Shown here: one piece after another, positions 16,361 to 24,764 of the stretch
Layout: every line of letters starts with the position of its first letter
How positions within the stretch are numbered: position 1 is the stretch's first letter
NCBI GenBank assembly: GCA_003611805.1
Contig: RAYM01000048.1
Span: 1-43,624, forward strand
Direction of reading: 5' to 3'
From: a bacterium 1xD42-87
GTDB taxonomy: Bacteria; Bacillota; Clostridia; Lachnospirales; Lachnospiraceae
DNA: 43,624 nucleotides
Made by a program: the position numbers and the translations under genes
Notes under the pieces: model-generated
What the model was told of the DNA's origin: nothing
What the model saw: the letters and a program-made list of their open reading frames with translations, nothing else
Databases searched by the model: none

Positions 16361-18676
16361 ATGGCGACAGAAGAAAAGACTGAGCTGGTCTTTGACGACG
16401 GCAGAATTGAATCCATAGAAGAATTTCAGACTCCGGGGCAGCTTTATGAGGAGCTTATTACCCGTGTGCGCAAATATCACCCTTCAACGGATATCAGCCT
16501 GATCAGAAAGGCGTACAAGGTAGCGTCGGAGGCACACGAGGGGCAGGCGAGGAAGTCCGGGGAACCCTATATCATCCATCCTCTGTATGTGGCAATTATT
16601 CTTGCGGATCTGGAGATGGATAAGGAGACGATTGTTGCGGGGCTTCTGCACGACGTGGTGGAAGACACCGTTATGACGGATGAGGAAATCGGTGAGCAGT
16701 TCGGCGTGGAGGTGGCGCATCTTGTGGACGGCGTCACAAAGTTAGATAAGCTGAATTTTCACGGGGAACACGGAAATTACGATAAAGACGCGGAGAAGCT
16801 GGAGCGGCAGGCGGAGAACCTGCGCAAAATGTTCCTTGCCATGGCGAGGGATATCCGCGTCATACTGATAAAGCTGGCTGACCGTCTGCATAACATGCGG
16901 ACGCTGCAGCACATGCGGCCGGAGAAACAGCAGGAGATCGCGAGGGAGACGCTTGATATTTATTCTCCCATTGCCCAGCGTCTGGGCATTTCTAAGATTA
17001 AGGTGGAATTGGACGATTTGTCATTGAAATATTTGGAGCCCGCGGCTTATTACGATCTGGTGGATAAAATTGCCGTCAGAAAGAGCGAGCGGGAGCGGTA
17101 TATTCAGGCTATTGTGGACGAGGTCAGCGTGCATATCAAAAATGCGGGCATCAAAGCGCAGATCGACGGACGCATCAAGCATTTTTTCAGCATTTATAAG
17201 AAGATGAAAAACCAGAATAAGACCATAGACCAGATCTATGATCTGTTTGCTGTGCGTATTATTGTGGATACGGTGAAGGACTGTTATGCCGCGCTGGGCG
17301 TGATCCATGAAATGTATAAGCCGATACCGGGTCGTTTCAAGGACTATATCGCCATGCCGAAGTCGAATATGTACCAGTCTCTCCACACCACGCTGATAGG
17401 GGAGAGCGGGCAGCCGTTTGAAATCCAGATCCGCACTTATGAGATGCACAAGGCGGCGGAGTATGGTATCGCGGCGCACTGGAAATACAAGGAGGCATCC
17501 GACGGGAAGAAGGTGGAAGCCCAGGAGGAGGAGAAGCTTGTCTGGCTGCGGCAGATTCTTGAGTGGCAGCAGGACATGACGGACAATAAAGAGTTTATGA
17601 ATCTTCTGAAGGATGATTTAAACCTTTTTGCCGACACGGTATTCTGCTTTACCCCGACAGGGGATGTGAAAAGTCTGCCGGCGGGTTCCACGCCCATTGA
17701 TTTTGCCTACAGCGTACACAGCGCGGTGGGGAATAAAATGATCGGCGCGAGAGTCAACGGCAAACTTGTGACGATAGATTACGAGATTAAAAATGGCGAC
17801 CGGGTGGAGATCATGACTTCCCAGAACTCTAAGGGTCCGAGCCGTGACTGGCTGAATGTGGTAAAGAGCACCCAGGCTAAAAATAAGATCAATCAGTGGT
17901 TTAAAAACGAGCTGAAAGAGGACAATATCGTCAAGGGGCGGGAACTGATCCAGGCGTACTGTAAGGCGAAAGCGATCAATGCCTCGAATGTTCTGACACC
18001 TCAGTACGAGGAAGCTGTCATTAAAAAATACGGTTTCCAGAACTGGGAATCGGTGCTTGCGGCGGTTGGGCACGGTGCCCTCAAGGAAGGGCAGATCATT
18101 AACCGGATGCAGGAGCTTTACGAGAAAGACCACAAGCGTGAGATGACCGACGCCGAGGTGATGGCGGAGATCGAGGAGAGCGTCCGCATCAACCGCGCGA
18201 AGCCGGGGAAGAGCACCAGCGCCATCGTGGTGAAGGGGATTCATGATGTGGCTGTCCGTTTCTCCAAGTGCTGCAGCCCGGTGCCTGGCGATGAGATCGT
18301 GGGCTTTGTCACGAGAGGAAGGGGTATTTCCATTCACCGGACGGACTGTGTGAACCTGTTAAACCTGCCGGAGATTGACAGAAACCGCTTGATTGACGCG
18401 GAGTGGCAGCAGCCGGAAGGAGCGGCAGCCGGAGAGAAATATCTGGTGGAAATCAGTATTTTCGCCAATAACAGAAACGGGCTGCTGGCGGATGTGTCCC
18501 GCGCGCTGACGGAGAAAGAGATTGATATTCAGGCGTTAAATACGAGGGTGAGCAAGCAGGGGACGGCGACTATTATGGTCAGCTTTGAGGTTGGCAGCAA
18601 GGAAGAACTGCAGCGGATCATTGATAAGATCAGAACCATAGAGAGCATTATAGATATTGAGAGAACAACAGGATGA
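16361..18676 (+). CDS. relA: Bifunctional (p)ppGpp synthetase/hydrolase (Rel)
   Basis: Makes and degrades the stringent-response alarmone (p)ppGpp. The 771-residue protein has the full long RSH layout: HD hydrolase domain (HPLYVAIILADL, LLHDVVEDT with H97-D98), synthetase domain (DLFAVRIIVDTVKDCY, RFKDYIAMPKSNMYQSLHTT), TGS domain (FCFTPTGDVKSLPAGSTPID), a conserved Cys region (FSKCCSPVPGDEIVG) and a C-terminal ACT domain (NRNGLLADVSRALTE). All look intact, so both activities are expected. The SD before ATG 16361 is weak (AGGTGAACG). The MBL hydrolase gene follows after 12 bases, the usual Firmicutes neighbour. Confidence 0.97.
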   Translation: MATEEKTELVFDDGRIESIEEFQTPGQLYEELITRVRKYHPSTDISLIRKAYKVASEAHEGQARKSGEPYIIHPLYVAIILADLEMDKETIVAGLLHDVVEDTVMTDEEIGEQFGVEVAHLVDGVTKLDKLNFHGEHGNYDKDAEKLERQAENLRKMFLAMARDIRVILIKLADRLHNMRTLQHMRPEKQQEIARETLDIYSPIAQRLGISKIKVELDDLSLKYLEPAAYYDLVDKIAVRKSERERYIQAIVDEVSVHIKNAGIKAQIDGRIKHFFSIYKKMKNQNKTIDQIYDLFAVRIIVDTVKDCYAALGVIHEMYKPIPGRFKDYIAMPKSNMYQSLHTTLIGESGQPFEIQIRTYEMHKAAEYGIAAHWKYKEASDGKKVEAQEEEKLVWLRQILEWQQDMTDNKEFMNLLKDDLNLFADTVFCFTPTGDVKSLPAGSTPIDFAYSVHSAVGNKMIGARVNGKLVTIDYEIKNGDRVEIMTSQNSKGPSRDWLNVVKSTQAKNKINQWFKNELKEDNIVKGRELIQAYCKAKAINASNVLTPQYEEAVIKKYGFQNWESVLAAVGHGALKEGQIINRMQELYEKDHKREMTDAEVMAEIEESVRINRAKPGKSTSAIVVKGIHDVAVRFSKCCSPVPGDEIVGFVTRGRGISIHRTDCVNLLNLPEIDRNRLIDAEWQQPEGAAAGEKYLVEISIFANNRNGLLADVSRALTEKEIDIQALNTRVSKQGTATIMVSFEVGSKEELQRIIDKIRTIESIIDIERTTG

Positions 18677-18688
18677 GGAAGATGAAGG

Positions 18689-19321
18689 ATGAGTGATTTA
18701 AAAATCGGCAGGCTGATGCTGGGCATCTGCCAGACAAACTGTTATTTTGTATACAAAGAGGGGACGAAGGACGTGATTTTCTTTGACCCGGCGGACAAGG
18801 GCGATTATATTTATGAGACCTTGCAGGAGAAGGGGTTTCAGGTAAAGGGGATTCTTCTGACACACGCCCATTTTGACCATATCTGGGGCTGCAACAGGCT
18901 GCGCGAACTCTCGGGTGCGCCGGTTTATGCTTACGAGGCGGAAAAGCCGCTCTGTGAGGACGCGGTGACGAACGTTTCCGATCAGGTGGGACGCCCTTAC
19001 ACGGTGATCCCGGACAGATATCTGAAAGAGAATGAGGAGATCACGATCGCGGATATGACCTGCAGGCTGATTGCCACGCCGGGACATACGGTGGGGAGCT
19101 GCTGTTATTATTTTGAGGAGGCGGGCATCCTCGTTGCGGGTGATACGCTTTTTCAGGAGTCGGTGGGCAGGACAGACCTGGCGACGGGAAGTATGAGCGC
19201 GCTGACCAGATCGGTCAAAGACAAGCTGTTCTTATTGCCGGATGAGACAAAGGTTTATCCCGGGCATGGGGAATCCACGTCGATCGGTCACGAGAAGGAG
19301 TACAATCCGTTTGTGCAGTGA
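18689..19321 (+). CDS. MBL-fold hydrolase (glyoxalase II/YqgX-like)
   Basis: Metallo-beta-lactamase fold hydrolase, probably a hydroxyacylglutathione-hydrolase-like thioesterase. The 210-residue protein has the metal motif HAHFDH (59-64), then ATPGHTVGS, AGDTLF and YPGHGESTSIGHEKEYNP. This set matches the short YqgX-type enzymes found next to rel in many Firmicutes. The substrate is unknown. It starts 12 bases after the rel stop behind GAAGATGAAGG, so it is co-transcribed with rel. It is not likely to be a drug-resistance lactamase, since length and motifs are those of the glyoxalase II group. Confidence 0.92.
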   Translation: MSDLKIGRLMLGICQTNCYFVYKEGTKDVIFFDPADKGDYIYETLQEKGFQVKGILLTHAHFDHIWGCNRLRELSGAPVYAYEAEKPLCEDAVTNVSDQVGRPYTVIPDRYLKENEEITIADMTCRLIATPGHTVGSCCYYFEEAGILVAGDTLFQESVGRTDLATGSMSALTRSVKDKLFLLPDETKVYPGHGESTSIGHEKEYNPFVQ

Positions 19322-19474
19322 CAGGAAACGTGGAACGGCGATATTGTTGTGCAGGATCAGTGCATAAGCGCAAAAAATGGAGATGAAGCAGACGCAAGTG
19401 TATGGCGCGCGAGAAAAGTGATGGGAGAAGAGCCGCAGGATAAACGGTTAAAAACAGATAGGAAGGGACAAAAG

Positions 19475-19516
19475 ATGGGCGACTGCAGAGACTGTGGATC
19501 GCCTATCTCGGCGTAA
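19475..19516 (+). CDS. Possible 13-codon leader ORF with strong SD
   Basis: In the 272-base spacer before the TraX-like gene, AGGAAGGG (19460-19467) stands 7 bases before ATG 19475. The reading frame is MGDCRDCGSPISA with a CxxC. A hairpin (TGCAGC GAC GCTGCA) follows downstream. It may be a leader peptide or chance; conservation would decide. The rest of this spacer shows no other gene. Confidence 0.25.
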   Translation: MGDCRDCGSPISA

Positions 19517-19593
19517 CGAGTGCAGCGACGCTGCATTTCAGGGCGGCGGTCAGACTGGACGGCGGAAACGGCAGACGGGGAGGAAAGTAAGAG

Positions 19594-20376
19594 TTGGGGA
19601 ATGAGATGATGGGGAAACAGACGCAGAAGGACGCAGAAAGTGGGCTGCAGATTCTGAATCGTGACGTCATCAAATATATTGCCATGCTTACCATGCTGCT
19701 CAACCACATCGGGCACATGTTCCTTACAGGAGGTACGCCGCTTTATGAGATTTTGGAGGATATCGGGTTCTTTACGGCTCCGGTGATGTGTTTTTTTATG
19801 GTGGAGGGTTATACCTATACGCGCTCCAGGATCGGGTATGGGCTGAGACTGCTTTTATTTGCAGTTATATCCCAGGTACCCTTTGAGCTCGCCTTCGGGC
19901 AGCGCGGTCTTAACATGATTTATACGCTTTTTTGCTGTTTTCTGATTCTTGTGGTGATGGAGCGTGTGAACAACCCTGTCCTGCAGGGGGGATGCGTATT
20001 GTTTCTGATATTGGCAACGGTGAACGGTGACTGGCCGATTGTGGCGCCGCTGCTGACGTTTCTGCTTTGCAGGAATGCGGGAGACCGAAGAAAGCAGGCG
20101 GTGAGCTTTGGCGTGGTTTATCTGCTTTTCGCGGTGTTGAACACGCAGAATTATATGTTCGGACAGCAGGGAGAATGGACAGCGTATACCGTGGTTCACG
20201 CGGCGCTTTCCGGGGTGGGCATCCTTGTTGCGGCGGTTGTGGTTCTGGTATTTTATAATGGGGAGCGGGCACAGAAGGGCAGGAATTTTTCCAAGTGGTT
20301 TTTCTATATTTTTTATCCGGCGCACCTTCTTGTGTTGTATATGATTAAGTTAAGTTTACATAAAGTACAATTGTGA
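19594..20376 (+). CDS. TraX-family membrane protein
   Basis: A 260-residue polytopic protein with about eight membrane spans. The opening NRDVIKYIAMLTMLLNHIGHMF, followed by FFTAPVMCFFMVEGYTYTRS, is the TraX family mark. TraX in F-like plasmids acetylates pilin; chromosomal Firmicutes members have unknown substrates, so acyl transfer is only a family-based guess. Start: TTG 19594 has GGGGAGGA nine bases upstream; ATG 19606 and 19609 are in-frame alternatives with a GGGGA nearby. The gene stands alone on its transcript or trails the rel unit. Confidence 0.82.
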   Translation: MGNEMMGKQTQKDAESGLQILNRDVIKYIAMLTMLLNHIGHMFLTGGTPLYEILEDIGFFTAPVMCFFMVEGYTYTRSRIGYGLRLLLFAVISQVPFELAFGQRGLNMIYTLFCCFLILVVMERVNNPVLQGGCVLFLILATVNGDWPIVAPLLTFLLCRNAGDRRKQAVSFGVVYLLFAVLNTQNYMFGQQGEWTAYTVVHAALSGVGILVAAVVVLVFYNGERAQKGRNFSKWFFYIFYPAHLLVLYMIKLSLHKVQL

Positions 20377-20419
20377 GCATATAAAACGGTATACAGGCAC
20401 GGGGAAAGGGGGAGCTGTT

Positions 20420-21730
20420 ATGGGCGCACAGGAAACTTCCGACAGACAACTGAAAATAGAGAGCCTGGCGGAGGAGATTCTACGCCTTGCCCACGACGGT
20501 CTTCTGATCAACATGCGGTTTCTGGATGTGGCGCTGTCGAAACTGAAACTGGAATGCCGGCCGCAGACGGGGACCCATCTATTTGACGGAGCCACATTAT
20601 ATTATGACCCGGTGCGGTTACTGAGGCAGTATAAAGTGGCTCCGAACTACGCGGCAAGGCTCTATCTGCACACGCTCCTGCACTGTATCTTTTTCCATGC
20701 CAGCGGGACGGATAAGCTGAACAGGCTCTATTGGGATATGGCGACCGATATCGCCGTGGAAAACACGATTCTGGACATAGACCTGCATCTGACCGGTCTG
20801 CAGACGGACGATACACTGAAGAATCGTCTGGAGATTTTAGGAAAGCAGGCGGGCGGACTGACTGCGGAGAAGATTTACAGGCATTTCCGGGTGGAGGAGC
20901 CGTCACAAAAGGCGGTGGAGGAATGGCATAAGCTGTGCCATTTCGACGAGCATATTTACTGGGACAGGCGGGAGGAACTGGAACTGTCACAGACCGAGTG
21001 GCGCAAGGTCAGCGAGCGCATCAAGGCGGACTTAAAGAGTTTCAGCCGTGACAAGAACAGTGCGGAGAGCATAGAGGAGAATCTGAAAGAGGCGACAAGG
21101 GAGCGCTATGACTACGCGGGTTTCCTGAAAAAATTTATGGTTATGGGCGAGTCCATACAGGTCAACGACGACGAGTTTGACTATATTTACTACACTTACG
21201 GGTTGGACACCTACGGCAATATGCCCCTGGTGGAGCCTTTGGAGTATAAGGACAGCAATAAAATCCGGGATTTCGTGATCGCGATTGACACTTCCGCCTC
21301 CTGCAGGGGAGAGGTCGTACAGGCTTTTTTGCAGAAGACTTACAATATCATGCAGGATGCGGAGAGCTTTTTTACGAAAATCAATGTGCACATCATCCAG
21401 TGTGACAGCGAGGTACAGCAGGATGTGAAGATCACGGAGCGGGAAGAGTTCGACCGGTTTATGGAGCAGGGAAAACTGACGGGTTTCGGTTCCACCGATT
21501 TTCGCCCGGTGTTTGCCTACGTGGAAAAGCTGCGGGAGGAGGGAGAGCTTGCGCGGCTGAAAGGGATGATCTACTTTACCGACGGGTATGGGATTTACCC
21601 GGAACAGATGCCGGACTACGACGTGGCGTTTGTCTTTCTCCATGACGATGAGAACGCGCCGAAGGTGCCGCCGTGGGCGATCCGGCTTGTCCTCGAGGAA
21701 GAGGAGATTCAGAGTGAAAAGAACTTCTAA
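20420..21730 (+). CDS. VWA-domain protein with DUF2201-like N-terminus
   Basis: A 436-residue protein, partner of the AAA+ ATPase that follows. The N-terminal half resembles the DUF2201 putative metallopeptidase region (LYLHTLLHCIFFH, H88 and H93), but the usual HExxH is not present, so protease activity is doubtful. The C-terminal part is a von Willebrand A-like domain with a complete MIDAS: DTSAS (290-294), GSTDF (T359) and TDGYG (D388). Such VWA/MoxR pairs work as metal-dependent assembly or chaperone machines (family knowledge). The SD GGGGGAG precedes ATG 20420. The ATPase gene starts 68 bases downstream on the same strand. Confidence 0.88.
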   Translation: MGAQETSDRQLKIESLAEEILRLAHDGLLINMRFLDVALSKLKLECRPQTGTHLFDGATLYYDPVRLLRQYKVAPNYAARLYLHTLLHCIFFHASGTDKLNRLYWDMATDIAVENTILDIDLHLTGLQTDDTLKNRLEILGKQAGGLTAEKIYRHFRVEEPSQKAVEEWHKLCHFDEHIYWDRREELELSQTEWRKVSERIKADLKSFSRDKNSAESIEENLKEATRERYDYAGFLKKFMVMGESIQVNDDEFDYIYYTYGLDTYGNMPLVEPLEYKDSNKIRDFVIAIDTSASCRGEVVQAFLQKTYNIMQDAESFFTKINVHIIQCDSEVQQDVKITEREEFDRFMEQGKLTGFGSTDFRPVFAYVEKLREEGELARLKGMIYFTDGYGIYPEQMPDYDVAFVFLHDDENAPKVPPWAIRLVLEEEEIQSEKNF

Positions 21731-21798
21731 AGACACTCTTAGGTTTGCCTTTGGATTGGAGAATCCACATAAATGGAGCGATAGGAGCGTACAACGAT

Positions 21799-23316
21799 AT
21801 GAATATTAAGGATGCAAAGAATTACATCAAGGATTCCGTCAGGATTTATCTGAAAAAGGACGAGGAGGGAGAGTACCGGATTCCCGTTGTCAGGCAGCGC
21901 CCGATTTTTCTGCTGGGGGCACCAGGCATCGGCAAGACGGCGATCATGGAGCAGATCGCGCAGGAGCTGGGGATCGCGCTGGTGTCCTACTCCATGACCC
22001 ACCACACGAGACAGTCGGCGTTGGGGCTTCCCTTTATCGTGCACAAGGAGTATGAGGGAAAGGCTTACGACGTGTCGGAGTATACCATGAGTGAGATCAT
22101 TGCCTCGGTCTATGACGTGATGGCGGAGAGCGGCATCCGTGAGGGCATTTTGTTTCTGGACGAGATCAACTGTGTGTCCGAGACGCTGGCGCCTTCCATG
22201 CTGCAGTTTTTGCAGTACAAGGTTTTCGGCAGGCATCAGGTGCCGGAAGGCTGGGTGATCGTGACGGCGGGCAACCCGCCGGAGTACAATAAATCGGTGC
22301 GGGAGTTTGATATCGTGACGCTGGACCGGCTGAAAATTCTGAAGGTGGAGGCGGACTACGCGGTCTGGAGGGAATATGCGAGAGAGCGGGGCGTGCACAC
22401 GGCGATCCTGAACTATCTGGACATGAAAAAAGAGGATTTCTATCAGGTGGAGACTACGGTGAAGGGCAGAAGCTACATTACGGCCAGAGGCTGGGAGGAT
22501 CTGTCCGAGATGTTAAAGCTCTACGAGGAGGAGCAGATCACGGTGGAGGAGTCCTTTGTGGGGCAGTATCTGCGGCATGAGCGGGTGGTCAGGGAGTTTA
22601 CGGCATATTATGATTTGTATCGGAAGTATCAGAACGACTATAAGGCGGAGGAAATCTTGACTGGCATAGTCAGTGAACAGGTGAAGGATAAGGCGAGAAA
22701 GGCGGACTTCGATGAGAGGCTGTCCCTGATGGGTATGCTGATCGACACGATACAGCAGGATATCCGTGAAAATATGTTGGAGTCCCAGATCCTGAGCGAA
22801 CTGATGAATCCCCTCAGGGCTTTGAAGGCAAAGGCGGAGGCGGGAGAGACGGCGCAGGTGCTTTCGGCGCTTGTCGGGAAACAGGCGCAGGGCAGACAGA
22901 AGGCAATGGAATCCCTGCGGAAAGCGGGGGCTTTGTCCGTGCGGGACAAGCGGTTAAACAAAGCGATAGCCGGGTTCCTTTCCGCCTGTGAAAAGAGCCT
23001 GCGGCTTGCAGAGACGGAGGACGGCGCTGCCGGGTTTGCCCGGGTGAAAGAGCAGTTTGATAAAAAGGTGTCCGACTACAAGCGCGATACGGAGCGGGTG
23101 AAGGAGCGGATGCATTTTCTCTTTCAGTTTGTGGAGGACGCTTTCGGTTCCGGCAACGAGATGCTGATTCTGGTGACGGAGTGTACGGTGCAGGCTGACT
23201 GCGCGAAGTTTATCAGTCTTTACGGATGTGAGGACTATCAGAGACACAACGAGGAGCTGATGCTTACCGAGCGGGGGGCGGAGCTGACGGCACGGATTGA
23301 GGAGCTAGAATTATAA
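21799..23316 (+). CDS. MoxR-type AAA+ ATPase
   Basis: AAA+ ATPase expected to remodel or activate targets together with the VWA protein. From ATG 21799 it is 505 residues. Walker A GAPGIGKT (40-47), Walker B ILFLDE (117-122), sensor-1 region VTAGNPPEYN and arginine-rich VREFDIVTLDRL follow in order. The C-terminal ~250 residues are helical with long charged stretches, a length beyond the usual MoxR core. Start: ATG 21799 has TAGGAG 11 bases upstream; the 54-base upstream extension beginning at TTG 21745 lacks an SD and family character. It sits between the VWA gene and a leucine-rich protein. Confidence 0.9.
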   Translation: MNIKDAKNYIKDSVRIYLKKDEEGEYRIPVVRQRPIFLLGAPGIGKTAIMEQIAQELGIALVSYSMTHHTRQSALGLPFIVHKEYEGKAYDVSEYTMSEIIASVYDVMAESGIREGILFLDEINCVSETLAPSMLQFLQYKVFGRHQVPEGWVIVTAGNPPEYNKSVREFDIVTLDRLKILKVEADYAVWREYARERGVHTAILNYLDMKKEDFYQVETTVKGRSYITARGWEDLSEMLKLYEEEQITVEESFVGQYLRHERVVREFTAYYDLYRKYQNDYKAEEILTGIVSEQVKDKARKADFDERLSLMGMLIDTIQQDIRENMLESQILSELMNPLRALKAKAEAGETAQVLSALVGKQAQGRQKAMESLRKAGALSVRDKRLNKAIAGFLSACEKSLRLAETEDGAAGFARVKEQFDKKVSDYKRDTERVKERMHFLFQFVEDAFGSGNEMLILVTECTVQADCAKFISLYGCEDYQRHNEELMLTERGAELTARIEELEL

Positions 23317-23347
23317 GTGCGCGAAAAACGTTGCTCAATTGTTTTTT

Positions 23348-23367
23348 CTGACAATTCTGTCAGTTTT
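23348..23367 (+). terminator. Weak hairpin with short T-run
   Basis: CTGACA and TGTCAG pair around ATTC and are followed by TTTT. The stem is only 6 bp, so it may attenuate rather than stop transcription between the ATPase gene and the leucine-rich repeat gene. Confidence 0.4.
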
Positions 23368-23409
23368 GGGAGCTGAGATTTTGCAGAGTGAAGCGATGGT
23401 AATGAAACG

Positions 23410-24333
23410 ATGGAAAGAAAAATAAGACACGGGGAACTGAATATGCCGCAGGGCGTCCTGTCCTATAAGACGGACGGGGAGACGGCGGAGATTACGGGAT
23501 ACCGGGGGAAGGATACGGAGATTGCGGTGCCGTCCGAGGCAGGCGGCTGTCCTGTAACCTGCATCGGGAAGAAGGCATTTTTGAGCAATAAGATGTTAAA
23601 AGAAATTTCCCTGCCGGAGTCGGTGGTCAGGATTGACGACTGGGCTTTCGCCTACTGCGCAAAGCTTGCACGGGTGATTCTGCCCTATCACCGCATGGAA
23701 ATCGGACAGGGGATTTTTAAGGAATGCTTTCTGTTAGAGGAGATTGTGGATGAAAGTGCAGATGCGGGGGAAAAAAAGACTGTGGACACCGCCTTTCTTC
23801 TGGCGGCTGTGATGAGCAGGCTTGACGCTTTTTATCTGTTTGACTTTGAGAACGCAGGCACGGCGGAGTGGATGGTGCAGTGGGACGGGCGGATGCAGAC
23901 GCTGATGGAGCGGGAGGATACGGAAGGGTTTTCCAAAATGCTGCTCTGCGGGGAAGAGGATTACGGCAGCAGGGAGAATAATCTGGACTATTATACGGAA
24001 CAGCGGAGACGGGAGAAGGTGCGGCTTTCCATGCTGCGGCTGATGCATGACTATGGGCTTAAGCAGGCTGTGCGTGAAAAACTGGAACAGTATCTTCTCT
24101 CGCACATAAAGGGGTGTGAGACGGAGGAGACGTGGAAAGTGGTGCTGGAGGAATACGGGGACGATCTGCGTTACTATCAGTTCCTCACACAGATTGGCGG
24201 CGTCACGAGAGAGAACTTCCAGCCCATGATGGAAGATATGGGACAGGCACACACGGAAATGAAGGCTTACCTGATGAAGTATCATGGGGAACAGCATATG
24301 GCGGCGGATGTTTTCGATGCATTTGCGCTGTGA
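23410..24333 (+). CDS. Leucine-rich repeat (BspA-like) protein, third gene of the VWA/MoxR cluster
   Basis: A 307-residue protein without signal peptide or membrane span. Residues ~34-113 hold about three BspA-type leucine-rich repeats (CIGKKAFLSNKMLKEISLPE, VVRIDDWAFAYCAKLARVIL, GIFKECFLLEEIV). The rest (about 115-307) is helical and charged and belongs to no family I recognise. BspA-type repeats mostly mediate protein binding. Its place right after the VWA and MoxR genes suggests it supplies a target or scaffold for that machine (inference). The SD before ATG 23410 is poor; ATG 23443 (MPQGVLSYK) has GGGGAA and is a possible true start. Confidence 0.75.
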   Translation: MERKIRHGELNMPQGVLSYKTDGETAEITGYRGKDTEIAVPSEAGGCPVTCIGKKAFLSNKMLKEISLPESVVRIDDWAFAYCAKLARVILPYHRMEIGQGIFKECFLLEEIVDESADAGEKKTVDTAFLLAAVMSRLDAFYLFDFENAGTAEWMVQWDGRMQTLMEREDTEGFSKMLLCGEEDYGSRENNLDYYTEQRRREKVRLSMLRLMHDYGLKQAVREKLEQYLLSHIKGCETEETWKVVLEEYGDDLRYYQFLTQIGGVTRENFQPMMEDMGQAHTEMKAYLMKYHGEQHMAADVFDAFAL

Positions 24334-24343
24334 AATTTAAGGC

Positions 24344-24372
24344 TTGCACAATGCCCGGTTCTGTGGTATTAT
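24344..24372 (+). promoter_or_regulatory. secG promoter
   Basis: TTGCAC (24344-24349), 17 bases, TATTAT (24367-24372), about 57 bases before the secG start: a good sigma-A promoter. Confidence 0.7.
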
Positions 24373-24428
24373 GATATCTGCTTGATTGGCAGAAGAAGAT
24401 TTCGGTTTTTTCGGAGTGGAGGATAAAG

Positions 24429-24668
24429 ATGGGTGTACTGAGAATCATACTGACTGTGATTTATATTTTAATATGTATCGCACTGGTGGTATTGGTGCTG
24501 ATGCAGGAGGGGAAGGCAGCCGGTCTTGGCGCGATCAGTGGCGCGGCGGAAACCTACTGGGGCAAGAACAAGGGCCGTTCGATGGAAGGAAAACTCGTCA
24601 AGATTACGACGGGGCTTGCGGTCGGGTTCATGCTGTTGGCGGTCGTTTTAAACCTGACTTTGTTCTAA
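24429..24668 (+). CDS. secG: Preprotein translocase subunit SecG
   Basis: Small membrane subunit of the SecYEG export channel. 79 residues with two spans (about 4-23 and 55-77) joined by the conserved loop LVLMQEGKAAGLGAISGAAETYWGKN shortened here to its family traits: VLVLMQ, then G-rich GLGAISG, then GKNKGRSMEGKL. The ATG follows GGAGGATAAAG. The gene order secG-rnr-smpB-ssrA is conserved in Firmicutes. A terminator separates it from rnr. Confidence 0.95.
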   Translation: MGVLRIILTVIYILICIALVVLVLMQEGKAAGLGAISGAAETYWGKNKGRSMEGKLVKITTGLAVGFMLLAVVLNLTLF

Positions 24669-24691
24669 AGTATTCTTAAGCGGAAAGAACG

Positions 24692-24728
24692 AAAAGCACT
24701 CTTGCACACATGTGGTGAGGGTGCTTTT
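24692..24728 (+). terminator. Terminator after secG
   Basis: AAAAGCACTC (24692-24701) pairs with GGGTGCTTTT (24719-24728), and the T-run forms the end. Read-through must supply rnr, or rnr has its own promoter, which I do not see clearly. Confidence 0.75.
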
Positions 24729-24764
24729 GCGCGTATAAGCAGAGTCAGTGGAAATGGAAGGCAA

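Noticed and set aside
18689..19321. Beta-lactamase activity for the MBL protein
   Set aside because: Length, the YPGHGESTSIGHE end and the place next to rel match YqgX/glyoxalase II-type hydrolases, and there is no signal peptide.
19321..19593. Possible gene remnant in the spacer before the TraX-like gene
   Set aside because: No frame of useful length or family resemblance; only a tiny leader-like ORF and hairpins are visible.
21721..21745. ACTTCTAAAGAC as a third copy of the structured element
   Set aside because: Only the first ten or so bases match; the partner arm AGAAGTA and the GGAGAATGC hairpin are missing. TTCTAAAG at 24664 is likewise too short.
24702..24764. Upstream start for RNase R at 24702
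   Set aside because: The ATG falls inside the secG terminator hairpin, and the extra 21 residues do not look like RNase R.
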